Positions 42,705 to 51,077 of a stretch of 54,313 bases of DNA are shown one piece after another; within the stretch, counting starts at the first letter, position 1; each line of letters opens with the position of its first letter. The notes beneath the pieces were generated by a model. That model ran no database searches. It worked only from the letters and a program-made list of their open reading frames with translations, and was not told where the DNA came from. The position numbers and the translations under genes were made by a program. The DNA comes from an uncultured bacterium (lineage in GTDB: Bacteria > Cyanobacteriota > Vampirovibrionia > Gastranaerophilales > Gastranaerophilaceae): NCBI GenBank assembly GCA_902795965.1, contig CADBNI010000048.1, forward strand, positions 1 through 54,313. Reading direction: 5' to 3'.

Positions 42705-43181
42705 ATGCGTATTTATATAATTTTAAAAAAAATAATAAAATTATTAGCAATTTTTATGCCTTTTGTAATGGTAATCGGCATAATGACAGGCTGTACGGAT
42801 ATTGAAAATACTGCAAAAACGCAAGCCGTTACGGCATTTAAATTTCAAAAAGGAGTATACAAAACTTATTCTCCCGATAAAAAAAATTCATACAAAGATT
42901 ATTTTTATATCTTTTATGACGAAACTTCGGGTTATACGGAAGAAAGCGAGCGAGGTATCGGCTTGCCGTTTTCTTGCATACAAAAAAACGGTTACGTCAG
43001 ATTTAGATTTGGCGGTGCGACCGAACCCGAAGAAGTATTTAAAATAAAATACGTAAAAGACCAATCGGTTGCGGGGGCTTTTGATAACGGTTCACTGCTT
43101 ATATTCACTCCTGTTTCAAACGCAAATCCCGATAATTTTGATGCTGTTGAATACGTGAAAAATAACGGAAAAAAATTATGA
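42705..43181 (+). CDS. Hypothetical lipoprotein
   Basis: 158 residues. Lys-rich N-terminus, hydrophobic stretch and lipobox IMTGC around residue 30. The mature part is a small beta-rich domain. TATAAT (42693-42698) lies six bases before the ATG, so the mRNA is predicted leaderless. Function unknown. Confidence 0.65.
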   Translation: MRIYIILKKIIKLLAIFMPFVMVIGIMTGCTDIENTAKTQAVTAFKFQKGVYKTYSPDKKNSYKDYFYIFYDETSGYTEESERGIGLPFSCIQKNGYVRFRFGGATEPEEVFKIKYVKDQSVAGAFDNGSLLIFTPVSNANPDNFDAVEYVKNNGKKL

Positions 43182-43200
43182 TGAAAAGAAGTTTATGTAA

Positions 43201-43836
43201 TCACAAATCATATATCTGCTCATAACTGTTTATTCTGAAAAACAAATTATGGCGGGAATTTGGTACAACTTTCAATCGAGTTCCGTAAAATTCTTTTTGT
43301 GCTGTAATATCAAATATTTTATCGTACTCACCAATCAGTGCAAAATCATAAATATCTTTGATTTTTTGTTTATGCAAAGTATACAACTCCCTTAAACTGT
43401 CAAATTCCGACTTGCAACTTTCCAATGTCCTTTTGGAATGATGAAATTTTTCCCATTCCTCATCAGTTTTTACCAAATAATTTCTTGCAAAATCATCTGC
43501 ATTTTCCGCGGTTATATTATACAAAATATCTTGTATTTCTTTTGAAAGTCCTAATTTTTCATCAAACAAATACGGATTTCCGCCGATTGCAATTTTTCTG
43601 TCAATTTTAAAATCAAAATCCGTTACGGAAGCTGTAAAAACACCTGCGGAAAATGCCATTAAATCAAATTTTTTGTATTTTGAAAAGTCAAAATCCATAT
43701 TCAAATCAGAATAATCATATAAAATTAAAACATCTGAATTGGCATTGAGATGTTCAAACTCAAATTCGTCACACCCCCAACCCGAAAAAAATATTAAAAG
43801 TTTATCGGACTTTTTACTAATCAGATGTTTTTTCAT
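43201..43836 (-). CDS. DUF452 / BioG-like alpha-beta hydrolase
   Basis: 211 residues from the ATG at 43836 (AAGGTG upstream; an in-frame GTG is 9 bases earlier). LLIFFSGWGCDE and MAFSAGVFTA match the oxyanion and nucleophile-elbow regions of DUF452 proteins, which include the pimeloyl-ACP methyl ester esterase BioG. The C-terminal SRHNLFF fits the catalytic His. No other biotin gene is present in the window, so that role is only a suggestion. Confidence 0.65.
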   Translation of the reverse strand: MKKHLISKKSDKLLIFFSGWGCDEFEFEHLNANSDVLILYDYSDLNMDFDFSKYKKFDLMAFSAGVFTASVTDFDFKIDRKIAIGGNPYLFDEKLGLSKEIQDILYNITAENADDFARNYLVKTDEEWEKFHHSKRTLESCKSEFDSLRELYTLHKQKIKDIYDFALIGEYDKIFDITAQKEFYGTRLKVVPNSRHNLFFRINSYEQIYDL

Positions 43837-43854
43837 AAATTTCACCTTATCGTT

Positions 43855-44880
43855 TTACAATTTTATCCTACTTAAGGGAATGAAATCAAACCTTTCATAT
43901 TGTTCAAAAATCTTTTTTCTCTCATTAAAAACAGCTTGATCAACATTTTCCCACTTTTCGTTTGAATACCCGATAAACCAAGGTTTTTGCGGATTTTCAT
44001 ATCCGTCATATTTAAAACTTACCTGAGGATATAATTCCGTTGAATTTTCAACCAAATTATAAACTCTCACACCGCTTTCCGCCGCACCCGAAGAATATTC
44101 GTTGCATACAAAACTTCCGTCACAAACATAATATCTGTCACGGCTTCCGCCGCTTACAACGTGCATTGGTTTGCGATTAACCATTGTATAGATATCATAA
44201 ATGACACCTTTCCAATTTCCGTCTGCAATTTCACCAATCAAAAGTTCATCAATTCCGTCAGCGTTAACGTCATAATAAACATAACCGATTTTATCCGAAA
44301 CATTTTTTTGTGAAAGCCCAAGCACATTGTACATATAGCTCATATCTTCTTTTTCGAGTTTTTCGGAATCCCATTTTTCATTTATTGCAATAATGTGTTT
44401 GTTTAAAATACTTTTGTATAAATCTTCGCCCTTCATACCTTGATTTTTATGATATGTAGAACCTTTAATTCCTCTGATACTAACCGTTTCGCCCAACTCA
44501 TACAAATTTTTAAAATCTTTTGGCGGTTCGGGACTTTTTGTGTAATCGTATTGAACATCTGTCGGGTGTTTCAGCACTATATCGTATAACACACCTTTTT
44601 TATCCGTAAGTTCGCCTATTTTTCGACTGCCCGGGAGTACCGCGTGATCCGAAGGATTTTTGTATGCTTTTATTCCAAAAGCAAAACCGCCAAAACCTGC
44701 TTTTTTAGAGGCTTTGTGAAACAAAGAAATTTTATTTTTTTCTTTTTTAACTACGTATGAACCCTTAAAATTTTCTGGAATATTAATTGAAAACAAACCT
44801 GTTTTCAAAACGGTATCTTGTGCCAAAACAACATTTGACACAAGACACATAAATAAAATCATATATACTAATTTTTTCAT
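43855..44880 (-). CDS. Secreted hypothetical protein with a calcium-loop-like motif
   Basis: 341 residues, signal peptide (cleavage near VLAQ-DTV). Residues 190-220 contain YYDVNADGIDELLIGE, a DxNxDGxxE loop like calcium-binding repeats. The rest is not recognised. Lies 18 bases upstream of the DUF452 gene and 6 bases downstream of rubrerythrin, so all three may be cotranscribed. Confidence 0.6.
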   Translation of the reverse strand: MKKLVYMILFMCLVSNVVLAQDTVLKTGLFSINIPENFKGSYVVKKEKNKISLFHKASKKAGFGGFAFGIKAYKNPSDHAVLPGSRKIGELTDKKGVLYDIVLKHPTDVQYDYTKSPEPPKDFKNLYELGETVSIRGIKGSTYHKNQGMKGEDLYKSILNKHIIAINEKWDSEKLEKEDMSYMYNVLGLSQKNVSDKIGYVYYDVNADGIDELLIGEIADGNWKGVIYDIYTMVNRKPMHVVSGGSRDRYYVCDGSFVCNEYSSGAAESGVRVYNLVENSTELYPQVSFKYDGYENPQKPWFIGYSNEKWENVDQAVFNERKKIFEQYERFDFIPLSRIKL

Positions 44881-44886
44881 AAGAAT

Positions 44887-45441
44887 TTACTGCTTTCTGA
44901 ATGCTGTTTTTGGCATTCCGCAAATCGGACATTTGTAATCGTCTGATTCACTGTCTAAATCTCCGACATACTCAAACCCGCAAACATTACATACATAAAC
45001 CGGTTTATCCAAATTATCTTCTTTCGGAGCATATTTTTCAATAATAGCTTTTGTAACTTCACCATGATGTTTTTCTTGCAGAGCAAATTCTCTGACCTGC
45101 TCAACCGCCTCACTATCAACTCCTAATTCGGCTAATTTATCGGCAAGCTGATTGATATTTCCTTCGCCTTTGTATTCGGCTTTTGATAACCCTCTGACCA
45201 TTTGCCAAAATGTTTTTTCATCATAAGGATATCTGCCGTTTAGTGATGCATAAAACGCGCCGTGATTTGTTTCCTGATTACCAAGTTCAACAAACTCACG
45301 TGCAACATCATCCAACCCGAAATTTTCTTTTGCGATTTTTGCGAGTGCATAATACATAGCACCACCGATTGCTTCACCCGTTGCTAATTGAGCAATCTGT
45401 TTTTCAATCTCTGTACCTTTTGTCTGTCCGAAAAAACTCAT
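44887..45441 (-). CDS. Rubrerythrin
   Basis: 184 residues. Ferritin-like diiron domain (1-140) with the Glu/His ligands in [23 protein letters not shown] and [10 protein letters not shown], followed by a C-terminal rubredoxin-like domain [11 protein letters not shown]...CPICGMPK. Peroxide-reducing protein of anaerobes. TATACT and AAGGAG precede the ATG. Confidence 0.92.
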   Translation of the reverse strand: MSFFGQTKGTEIEKQIAQLATGEAIGGAMYYALAKIAKENFGLDDVAREFVELGNQETNHGAFYASLNGRYPYDEKTFWQMVRGLSKAEYKGEGNINQLADKLAELGVDSEAVEQVREFALQEKHHGEVTKAIIEKYAPKEDNLDKPVYVCNVCGFEYVGDLDSESDDYKCPICGMPKTAFRKQ

Positions 45442-45474
45442 ATTCTCTCCTTTTGTATTAGTATAATAACATAA

Positions 45475-45500
45475 AAAAACCGACCTTAAGGTCGGTTTTT
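45475..45500 (-). terminator. Bidirectional intrinsic terminator
   Basis: AAAAACCGACCTT-AAGGTCGGTTTTT, a full palindrome. It ends the minus-strand transporter operon eight bases after the small gene at 45508 and precedes the rubrerythrin promoter. Confidence 0.8.
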
Positions 45501-45507
45501 AAGTAAT

Positions 45508-45627
45508 TTAACGAGATAGCAAAAACATTATAATCAATGCCGTTATCAAGAATATTATGGAACTCCAAATTCCTGTTCCAAAACTTTCCGATAAATTATT
45601 AGATTTTTTTTCGTCATTATTATCCAT
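45508..45627 (-). CDS. 39-residue single-pass membrane protein
   Basis: A polar N-terminus MDNNDEKKSNNLSES is followed by one hydrophobic helix GIWSSIIFLITALIIMFLLS and a final Arg. AAGGAAAA lies five bases before the ATG. It starts 12 bases after the stop of the ion transporter and ends before a strong terminator, so it is a likely translated small transporter partner. Confidence 0.6.
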   Translation of the reverse strand: MDNNDEKKSNNLSESFGTGIWSSIIFLITALIIMFLLSR

Positions 45628-45639
45628 TTTTATTTTCCT

Positions 45640-46959
45640 TTATTTTAGAAATACCAAATAAATATATGCAGCACTAACTGCAAGAGATATTCCGACAACA
45701 ACCGCACCATATTTCATAAATTGCATAAATCGTATCGGATATCCTTGTTTTGCGGAATTTTCCGAAACAATAACATTTGCTGCCGCACCTATCATTGTCA
45801 TATTGCCGCCCAAACATGCTCCCAACGATAAGCACCACCATAAAGGAACGGTATAATCAGCCCCCATACTTTTTTGTATTTCAACCAACATGGGTGACAT
45901 TGTCGCGGTATAAGGAATATTATCAATTATACCGGAAATTATTCCTGATGCCCAAAGTATAAGCATTGACGTTGCCTGTTGCGAACCTTGCGTAATTTTT
46001 AATATATATTCCGCCATAAGTTTTATACCGCCTGATGCTTCCACACCGCCGATAATTATAAATAAACCTATAAAGAAAAATATTGTATTCCATTCAACAT
46101 CTTTCAATATATTAGTCGGTTTTTCAAACAACAATAATATACTTGCTCCCGCCATAGCAGCAATACAAGTTTCAATATGTGTTATATCATGTGTTACAAA
46201 TCCTAATATTACCAATCCTAAAACAATTATTGAACGAATCATTAAATTTTTATCAGTTATTGTTTTTGAGTTGTCAATATTTATTATCTCCCGCATTTTT
46301 TCTTCCGTTGTTACCAGTTCTTTTTTGAATATAAAAGTCAGAAAGGCTATTACAAAGAATAAAATAATTGCAATTACGGGAGTTAATACTTTTATAAAAT
46401 CAGTAAATGACAGTCCTGCCGCACTACCGATAATTATATTCGGAGGATCACCGATAAGCGTAGCGGTTCCGCCGATATTTGATGCAAATATTTCTACCAA
46501 CAATAAAGGAATTGGGTTTATATCCAATTTTTTTGCTATAAAAAATGTGACGGGCATAATCAAAATTACGGTAGTAACATTATCAAAAAAAGCACTTGTT
46601 ATTGCCGTAAACAAAGCAAGCACCGTAAAAATTGCTACAGGCCTGCCTTTTGTTAATTTTAATAATTCATTTGCTATGAAATTAAAAATCCCGCTTTTTG
46701 TTGATATATTTACGATTATCATCATTGAAACAAGTAAAAATATTACATTAAAATCAATAAAATTAATAAAATAATTTGGGTTTAAAAGTTCCCCGTTCAA
46801 TTTATTTTGACTTACTAATCCTAAAAGTACGGTAATAACCGCACCTAAAAGTGCGATTGTTACTTTCGGAATTTTTTCTGCCGCTATAAAAATATATGAA
46901 ATAATCAGTATAAGGGCTGATATTAAAATATTATTTTCGGTTATAAAATTTGCTATCAT
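45640..46959 (-). CDS. ArsB/NhaD-type ion transporter
   Basis: 439 residues, about 11-12 membrane helices. FFDNVTTVILIMP, GGTATLIGDPPNIIIGSAAGL and DNIPYTATMSP with GACLGGNMTMIGAAANVI are the paired helix-breaking motifs of the ion transporter superfamily (NhaD Na+/H+ antiporter, ArsB). Start overlaps the OadG-like gene by four bases. Na+/H+ exchange is more likely than arsenite export, as no ars genes are near. Confidence 0.85.
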   Translation of the reverse strand: MIANFITENNILISALILIISYIFIAAEKIPKVTIALLGAVITVLLGLVSQNKLNGELLNPNYFINFIDFNVIFLLVSMMIIVNISTKSGIFNFIANELLKLTKGRPVAIFTVLALFTAITSAFFDNVTTVILIMPVTFFIAKKLDINPIPLLLVEIFASNIGGTATLIGDPPNIIIGSAAGLSFTDFIKVLTPVIAIILFFVIAFLTFIFKKELVTTEEKMREIINIDNSKTITDKNLMIRSIIVLGLVILGFVTHDITHIETCIAAMAGASILLLFEKPTNILKDVEWNTIFFFIGLFIIIGGVEASGGIKLMAEYILKITQGSQQATSMLILWASGIISGIIDNIPYTATMSPMLVEIQKSMGADYTVPLWWCLSLGACLGGNMTMIGAAANVIVSENSAKQGYPIRFMQFMKYGAVVVGISLAVSAAYIYLVFLK

Positions 46960-47198
46960 GATTTTGCCCTTTCTTTTTCATAAATTGCACAAGCAATAGC
47001 CAATGCAATTTCTGCATCATTATTTGTTTTTTCTTTTTTTGTTTTAGGCTCAATCGGTAATTCTTCGGGAAAATATTTGTTTATATACGATAATATTTTT
47101 GAACAAATATTCATGGCATAAACCATTATGGTAAGGAATATAAAAACAGTACCCATACCTATTACCATAATAAACAAGCCTTCTTTTAATGCTTCCAT
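46956..47198 (-). CDS. OadG-like small membrane protein
   Basis: 80 residues from the ATG at 47198 (GGAG 8 bases upstream). One membrane helix LFIMVIGMGTVFIFLTIMVY at 8-27 and a C-terminal EIALAIACAIYEKER segment are typical of oxaloacetate decarboxylase gamma subunits. No oadA or oadB is nearby. It is translationally coupled to the ArsB/NhaD transporter, an unusual pairing. Confidence 0.75.
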   Translation of the reverse strand: MEALKEGLFIMVIGMGTVFIFLTIMVYAMNICSKILSYINKYFPEELPIEPKTKKEKTNNDAEIALAIACAIYEKERAKS

Positions 47199-47275
47199 TA
47201 TGTTTTCTCCTATTTTTTGCATAACTAAACGGTGTATTTAAAAAATACACAACGAAATTATAAACGGGAGAAATT

Positions 47276-47671
47276 TTACGGAGCTCTTGTATAAATCGCA
47301 TTTTTCAAATTTGGAGATATATTATGAGCCATGCGATTATGACTGTTATTATTTTTAATAAATAAACAACCGTTCAAAAATGTATCTGACAAGACTTGGT
47401 TATCAAATCCCGCATTTGAATTATTATTTTTATTTGAAGAATTACATATTTGTATTTGATTGTAATTTTGGGCTACAATGTAAAATTCTTCTATTGTATC
47501 CGATAAAATAATTTTTGTTTCGGATTTTGAAATATAATTATTAAAATATGTATTATCTAAAACATTATTTACCGCAAAAACTTCACCGGGTTTTACAAAA
47601 AAACACAGGCAAAAATATATGAATATTAATAATGTTTTCAATAAAACTTTCACTATTTTATGGTAACACAA
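47276..47671 (-). CDS. Secreted hypothetical protein, Asn/Ser-rich
   Basis: 131 residues. Hydrophobic signal at 8-30, cleavage near VFA-VNN. The mature part is rich in Asn, Ser and strands (SDTIEEFYIVAQNYNQIQIC, SDTFLNGCLFIKNNNSHN), recalling right-handed beta-helix repeats. No ribosome-binding site is clear. Possibly a fragment of a longer surface protein. Confidence 0.5.
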   Translation of the reverse strand: MCYHKIVKVLLKTLLIFIYFCLCFFVKPGEVFAVNNVLDNTYFNNYISKSETKIILSDTIEEFYIVAQNYNQIQICNSSNKNNNSNAGFDNQVLSDTFLNGCLFIKNNNSHNRMAHNISPNLKNAIYTRAP

Positions 47672-47690
47672 AAAATATTCGGTAAATTTT

Positions 47691-48353
47691 TTATTTTTTC
47701 ATAATTTGGCAGGAAATTACACTAAAGAGATAATCTTTGCGTTTTTGAAACTTAAAACCCTTACTTTCAAAATCCTTTATCAATTCATCGGGAGATAAAA
47801 ATTCCCGTTTTGATTGAATAAGATACGAATATGCAAAAGAATTTTCCGTAAAAAATTTCACCAATAACGGAGTAACTTTATCATAAATTGAACTCAAAAA
47901 ATTTTTTTCACCAAAATCAATATGCATAAATTTACCGTTCGGTTTTAAAACCCTATAAGTCTCCTCAATCGCTTTTTCCGCGTTTCGGATATTTCTCAAT
48001 CCAAACCCCATAACAACATAATCAAAACTTTCATCAGGAAAAGGAAGATTTGTAACATCACCCTGAAGCCAGCAAATATCCGAAAATCTGTCCTTTGCAA
48101 TATCAAGCATTTTTTCCGAAAAATCTATTCCCGTAACATTTGCACCCCTGTTTTTTATCATGCCTGCCAAATCACCAGTACCGCAGCACAAATCAAGAAC
48201 ACTGTCCCCCGATTTTATGTCAAGATTTTTTATACAACACGATTTTATAAATTTTTGAGTTCCAAAAGACATAACATCATTGATAAAATCGTATTTTTCG
48301 GAAATCAGATTAAACATTGTATGAATTTTTTCGGGATTTTTGTCAAGCGTCAT
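47691..48353 (-). CDS. UbiE/MenG-type quinone methyltransferase
   Basis: 220 residues from the ATG at 48353 (AAAAGG upstream). SAM-binding motif LDLCCGTGDLAG, then VTGIDFSEKMLDIA, and MGFGLRNIRNAEKAIEETYR, characteristic of demethylmenaquinone methyltransferase. Likely the last step of menaquinone synthesis. Divergent from the DUF4127 gene. Confidence 0.88.
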   Translation of the reverse strand: MTLDKNPEKIHTMFNLISEKYDFINDVMSFGTQKFIKSCCIKNLDIKSGDSVLDLCCGTGDLAGMIKNRGANVTGIDFSEKMLDIAKDRFSDICWLQGDVTNLPFPDESFDYVVMGFGLRNIRNAEKAIEETYRVLKPNGKFMHIDFGEKNFLSSIYDKVTPLLVKFFTENSFAYSYLIQSKREFLSPDELIKDFESKGFKFQKRKDYLFSVISCQIMKK

Positions 48354-48401
48354 AAATTTTAACCTTTTTGCCTGCTTTCCATAATAACATATAATAAAGA
48401 T

Positions 48402-49817
48402 ATGAACATAGCTTTTATTCCGATAGATAATCGTCCCGTATGTTACACTCTTGCAAAACAAATTGCGGATATTAATCCCGGCATAAAACTTTTTATGCCC
48501 GAAAGAAAATTTTTGGGAGGATTAACAAAAATTTCCGATACCGAAGCAATATTTGAATTTCTTGAAAATCTCAAAGAAATTGATGCGGTTGTAATGTGCC
48601 TCGATACGGTTGCTTACGGAGGTTTGATACCTTCAAGACGTTCAACCGACAGCTTTGAACAAATAAAAAACCGTATTGAAAAACTAAAAAAAATTCTTGA
48701 TAAAAAAAATACTAAAATTTATGCGTTTTCAAGCATTATGAGAATTTCAAACAATAACATCAATCAGGAAGAAAAAGAGTATTGGAATTTGTGGGGCAAA
48801 AAGATTTTTGAATACTCTTATGATTTTCACAAAACGGGTATTGAACCTCAAAATGATATTCCGAAAAAAATTCTTGACGATTATTTAACAACAAGAAAGC
48901 GAAATTTTGAAATTAATAAAATTTATTTACAATGGCAAAAAGAGGGATTTTTTGACACACTTGTTTTTTCAAAAGATGATTGTGCAGAATACGGATTGAA
49001 CGTAAAAGAGGCAAAAGAACTTGAAGCATTGGGCGGTTTTGTAAAAACGGGAGCGGACGAAATTCCTCTGACCCTTTTGGCACGCGCAATTAATTGCGAA
49101 ATAAAGGTTGCACCGATTTTTCTTTCACCCGAAAATAAAAATCTTATCTCAAATTACGAAGATATTTCTATTGAAAAATCCGTCAACGGTCAGTTGGAAC
49201 TTGCGGGTTGCAGGATCTGTGAACCCGAAGATGCCGATATTTTACTTTACATAAACAATTTTGAAACCCGTCAGGGTGAAATCGTTATGAAAATACCGAC
49301 AAAACCTTTTGAAGGGGATTGGAATTTGCCCCAAAAGCCTTATATGATTGCAGATGTGAGATTTGCAAACGGAGCGGATAACAATTTTGTTGAAAAAATT
49401 TTTGAAAATGGAATTGATGAAAACTTTTACGGTTATTCCGCGTGGAACACTTCCGCCAATACTCTCGGAAGTTTGATTTGTGCGGCAAAAATGATGTTTG
49501 CTTCAATCGATTTTCGTTCTCACGGTCATTCTGAGCGAAGCGAAGAATCTGTTGACGTAATGACACAGAATGATAGGGAGGAAGAAAATCGGTTATTATC
49601 TGAAACTTTTTTAAAACTTCAAGCCGTGCGGTTGCTTGACGATTGGGCTTATCAGGCAAATGTCAGACAAATGCTTGACAAACCCGATGAAAATTTTTGC
49701 AAAAAACTTATGATACCTTTTGAAAAAAAAGTGTTTGCTTTTCTGAAAAAAGAGTATAATATAAAGTATAAATTTCCGTGGGAAAGGTTATTTGAGGTAG
49801 AAATTGAACTTAATTGA
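48402..49817 (+). CDS. DUF4127 family protein with an inserted repeat peptide
   Basis: 471 residues. It begins AFIPIDNRPVCYTLAKQIA, the DUF4127 start, and continues with VMCLDTVAYGGLIPSRRS. TATAAT (48390-48395) is six bases before the ATG: leaderless. Near residues 376-391 it contains HSERSEESVDVMTQND, encoded by an intergenic-type palindromic repeat inserted in frame. Overlaps mntP by 14 bases. Enzymatic function of the family is not established to my knowledge. Confidence 0.82.
   Translation: MNIAFIPIDNRPVCYTLAKQIADINPGIKLFMPERKFLGGLTKISDTEAIFEFLENLKEIDAVVMCLDTVAYGGLIPSRRSTDSFEQIKNRIEKLKKILDKKNTKIYAFSSIMRISNNNINQEEKEYWNLWGKKIFEYSYDFHKTGIEPQNDIPKKILDDYLTTRKRNFEINKIYLQWQKEGFFDTLVFSKDDCAEYGLNVKEAKELEALGGFVKTGADEIPLTLLARAINCEIKVAPIFLSPENKNLISNYEDISIEKSVNGQLELAGCRICEPEDADILLYINNFETRQGEIVMKIPTKPFEGDWNLPQKPYMIADVRFANGADNNFVEKIFENGIDENFYGYSAWNTSANTLGSLICAAKMMFASIDFRSHGHSERSEESVDVMTQNDREEENRLLSETFLKLQAVRLLDDWAYQANVRQMLDKPDENFCKKLMIPFEKKVFAFLKKEYNIKYKFPWERLFEVEIELN
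49526..49573 (+). repeat. 48-base palindrome-ended repeat inside the DUF4127 gene
   Basis: Ends TCATTCTG and CAGAATGA are perfect inverted repeats. The length is 48 bases, exactly 16 codons, so the frame is kept. Its ends match the intergenic repeat at 22505-22577. Confidence 0.7.
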
Positions 49818-50340
49818 CATAATAATACTTGCAATAGCTTTGGGTGTAGATTGTTTGGTTGTATCGTTCACACAGGGGTTAATCCTCAAATCAAACAGAA
49901 CCCGAAATTCCATACTTTTGGCGGTTACAATGGGATTGTTTCAGGGATTGATGCCCGTAATCAGCTATTTTTGTACCGAACTGGTGAGTGAATATATTGA
50001 ACCTTATGCCGAAACTCTTGTTTTCGCAATATTTATGTTTTTGGGTTTGAAATTTATTTATGAATCTTTTATTGAAAAAGACAATATTTGTTGTATTGAC
50101 TTGAAATGCTTGATTGGTATGGGAATTGCGACAAGTATTGATGCACTTGGAGCAGGTGTAAATTTGAGTTTGACGGACACTTCCGCAATTTTTTCCTGCA
50201 CAATAATCGGTATAATGTCATTTTTAATGTCGCTTTGCGGATTTTGGGGCGGTAATATTTTCAAATGTTTCCCTTCTCAAATTTTGGAAATTTCAGGCGG
50301 ATTGATTTTGATATTTCTTGCACTAAAGGGAGTTGTGTAG
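49804..50340 (+). CDS. mntP: Manganese efflux pump MntP
   Basis: 178 residues from a TTG start with GAGG upstream, overlapping the DUF4127 gene. Two DUF204 halves of three membrane helices each, with the conserved Asp in ALGVDCLVVSFTQG and in ATSIDALGAGVNL. Exports Mn2+. No yybP-ykoY riboswitch is seen upstream, which is expected since it sits inside an operon. Confidence 0.88.
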   Translation: MNLIDIIILAIALGVDCLVVSFTQGLILKSNRTRNSILLAVTMGLFQGLMPVISYFCTELVSEYIEPYAETLVFAIFMFLGLKFIYESFIEKDNICCIDLKCLIGMGIATSIDALGAGVNLSLTDTSAIFSCTIIGIMSFLMSLCGFWGGNIFKCFPSQILEISGGLILIFLALKGVV

Positions 50341-50374
50341 ATTTATATTGTCAAAACGTAATCACCTTAAGACT

Positions 50375-51055
50375 TTAGCGGTAATTTTTCTTTACATTGG
50401 TATTGACAAATTCAATTAAATCGTTTATACTGTAATTAGTCACTTGGCAATGGCTACGGAAGGTTCTTTCGGAAACCGTAGAGGAACTGTCAAGTGGTTT
50501 TTTGTTTTTGATAGTTTGTGAATATAAATCATAAACCGTAAATTCATCAATCGACATTTCTTGATAATCAATTCTTTCTTTAACTGTTATCATTACAAAA
50601 AACATCAAACCGCCAATTTTTAAGGGTAAAGCCATACGGTGTATAATTTGGTTATTATATAGAGCTTGAGTTTTTAATTCCGGGTGTTTCAATATTGGTA
50701 TTGAAGCAAAAAATATAGTATCTACATTTGAAATCAATTCTTTTTTCAAATAAGTATGTCTGCTTTCTACATCACGGGTAAAAATTGTAGAAATAATTTT
50801 GTTAAGGTGTTTTTTGGATAATCCTGCAACTATTTTTGATTTTTTATTTTGTAAATATATTTTTTCTTCACCTTTTAATACCGCATCATGTATTTGAGAT
50901 TTTTTTATATCTTTAGTTTTCATACCCTCAAATTTGAGAGTTTTAATATTTAAAATCTCAATATTATTTATATCTGAATTGTTATAATATATGGCTTGAA
51001 CAGCTTTTCCGTCAGCACGTTTAAGTTTTAACGGTTCTAAAATTACATTATCCAT
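50375..51055 (-). CDS. Possible LPD3-type (polyvalent protein/toxin) domain protein
   Basis: 226 residues. Residues 60-185 show a pattern I associate with the LPD3 domains of phage polyvalent proteins and toxins: KIYLQNKKSKIVAGLSKKHL, SRHTYLKKELISNVDTIFFA, HPELK, then IIHRMALPLKIGGLMFFVMI and TVKE. Conserved His are in SRH and IIHR. The C-terminal 40 residues are encoded opposite a promoter, double hairpin and terminator on the plus strand. Could be a stray mobile-element protein or a toxin. Family call is by eye. Confidence 0.5.
   Translation of the reverse strand: MDNVILEPLKLKRADGKAVQAIYYNNSDINNIEILNIKTLKFEGMKTKDIKKSQIHDAVLKGEEKIYLQNKKSKIVAGLSKKHLNKIISTIFTRDVESRHTYLKKELISNVDTIFFASIPILKHPELKTQALYNNQIIHRMALPLKIGGLMFFVMITVKERIDYQEMSIDEFTVYDLYSQTIKNKKPLDSSSTVSERTFRSHCQVTNYSINDLIEFVNTNVKKNYR
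50403..50509 (+). ncRNA. Candidate structured small RNA antisense to the LPD3-like gene
   Basis: Perfect TTGACA (50403-50408), 17-base spacer, TATACT (50426-50431). From about 50438 the transcript folds: outer stem CACTTGGCA (50441-50449) with TGTCAAGTG (50488-50496), inner stem CTACGG (50454-50459) with CCGTAG (50476-50481), then TTTTTTGTTTTT. About 70 bases. All of it overlaps the 3' part of the minus-strand gene, so it is a cis-antisense RNA candidate, or an elaborate terminator for mntP. Confidence 0.6.
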
Positions 51056-51077
51056 ATATGTATTTTAGCACAAAATC

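Noticed and set aside
50438-50509. c-di-GMP or manganese riboswitch
   Set aside because: The fold is nested hairpins ending in a terminator. I could not find the conserved GEMM or yybP-ykoY core bases, and it lies downstream of mntP, not upstream.
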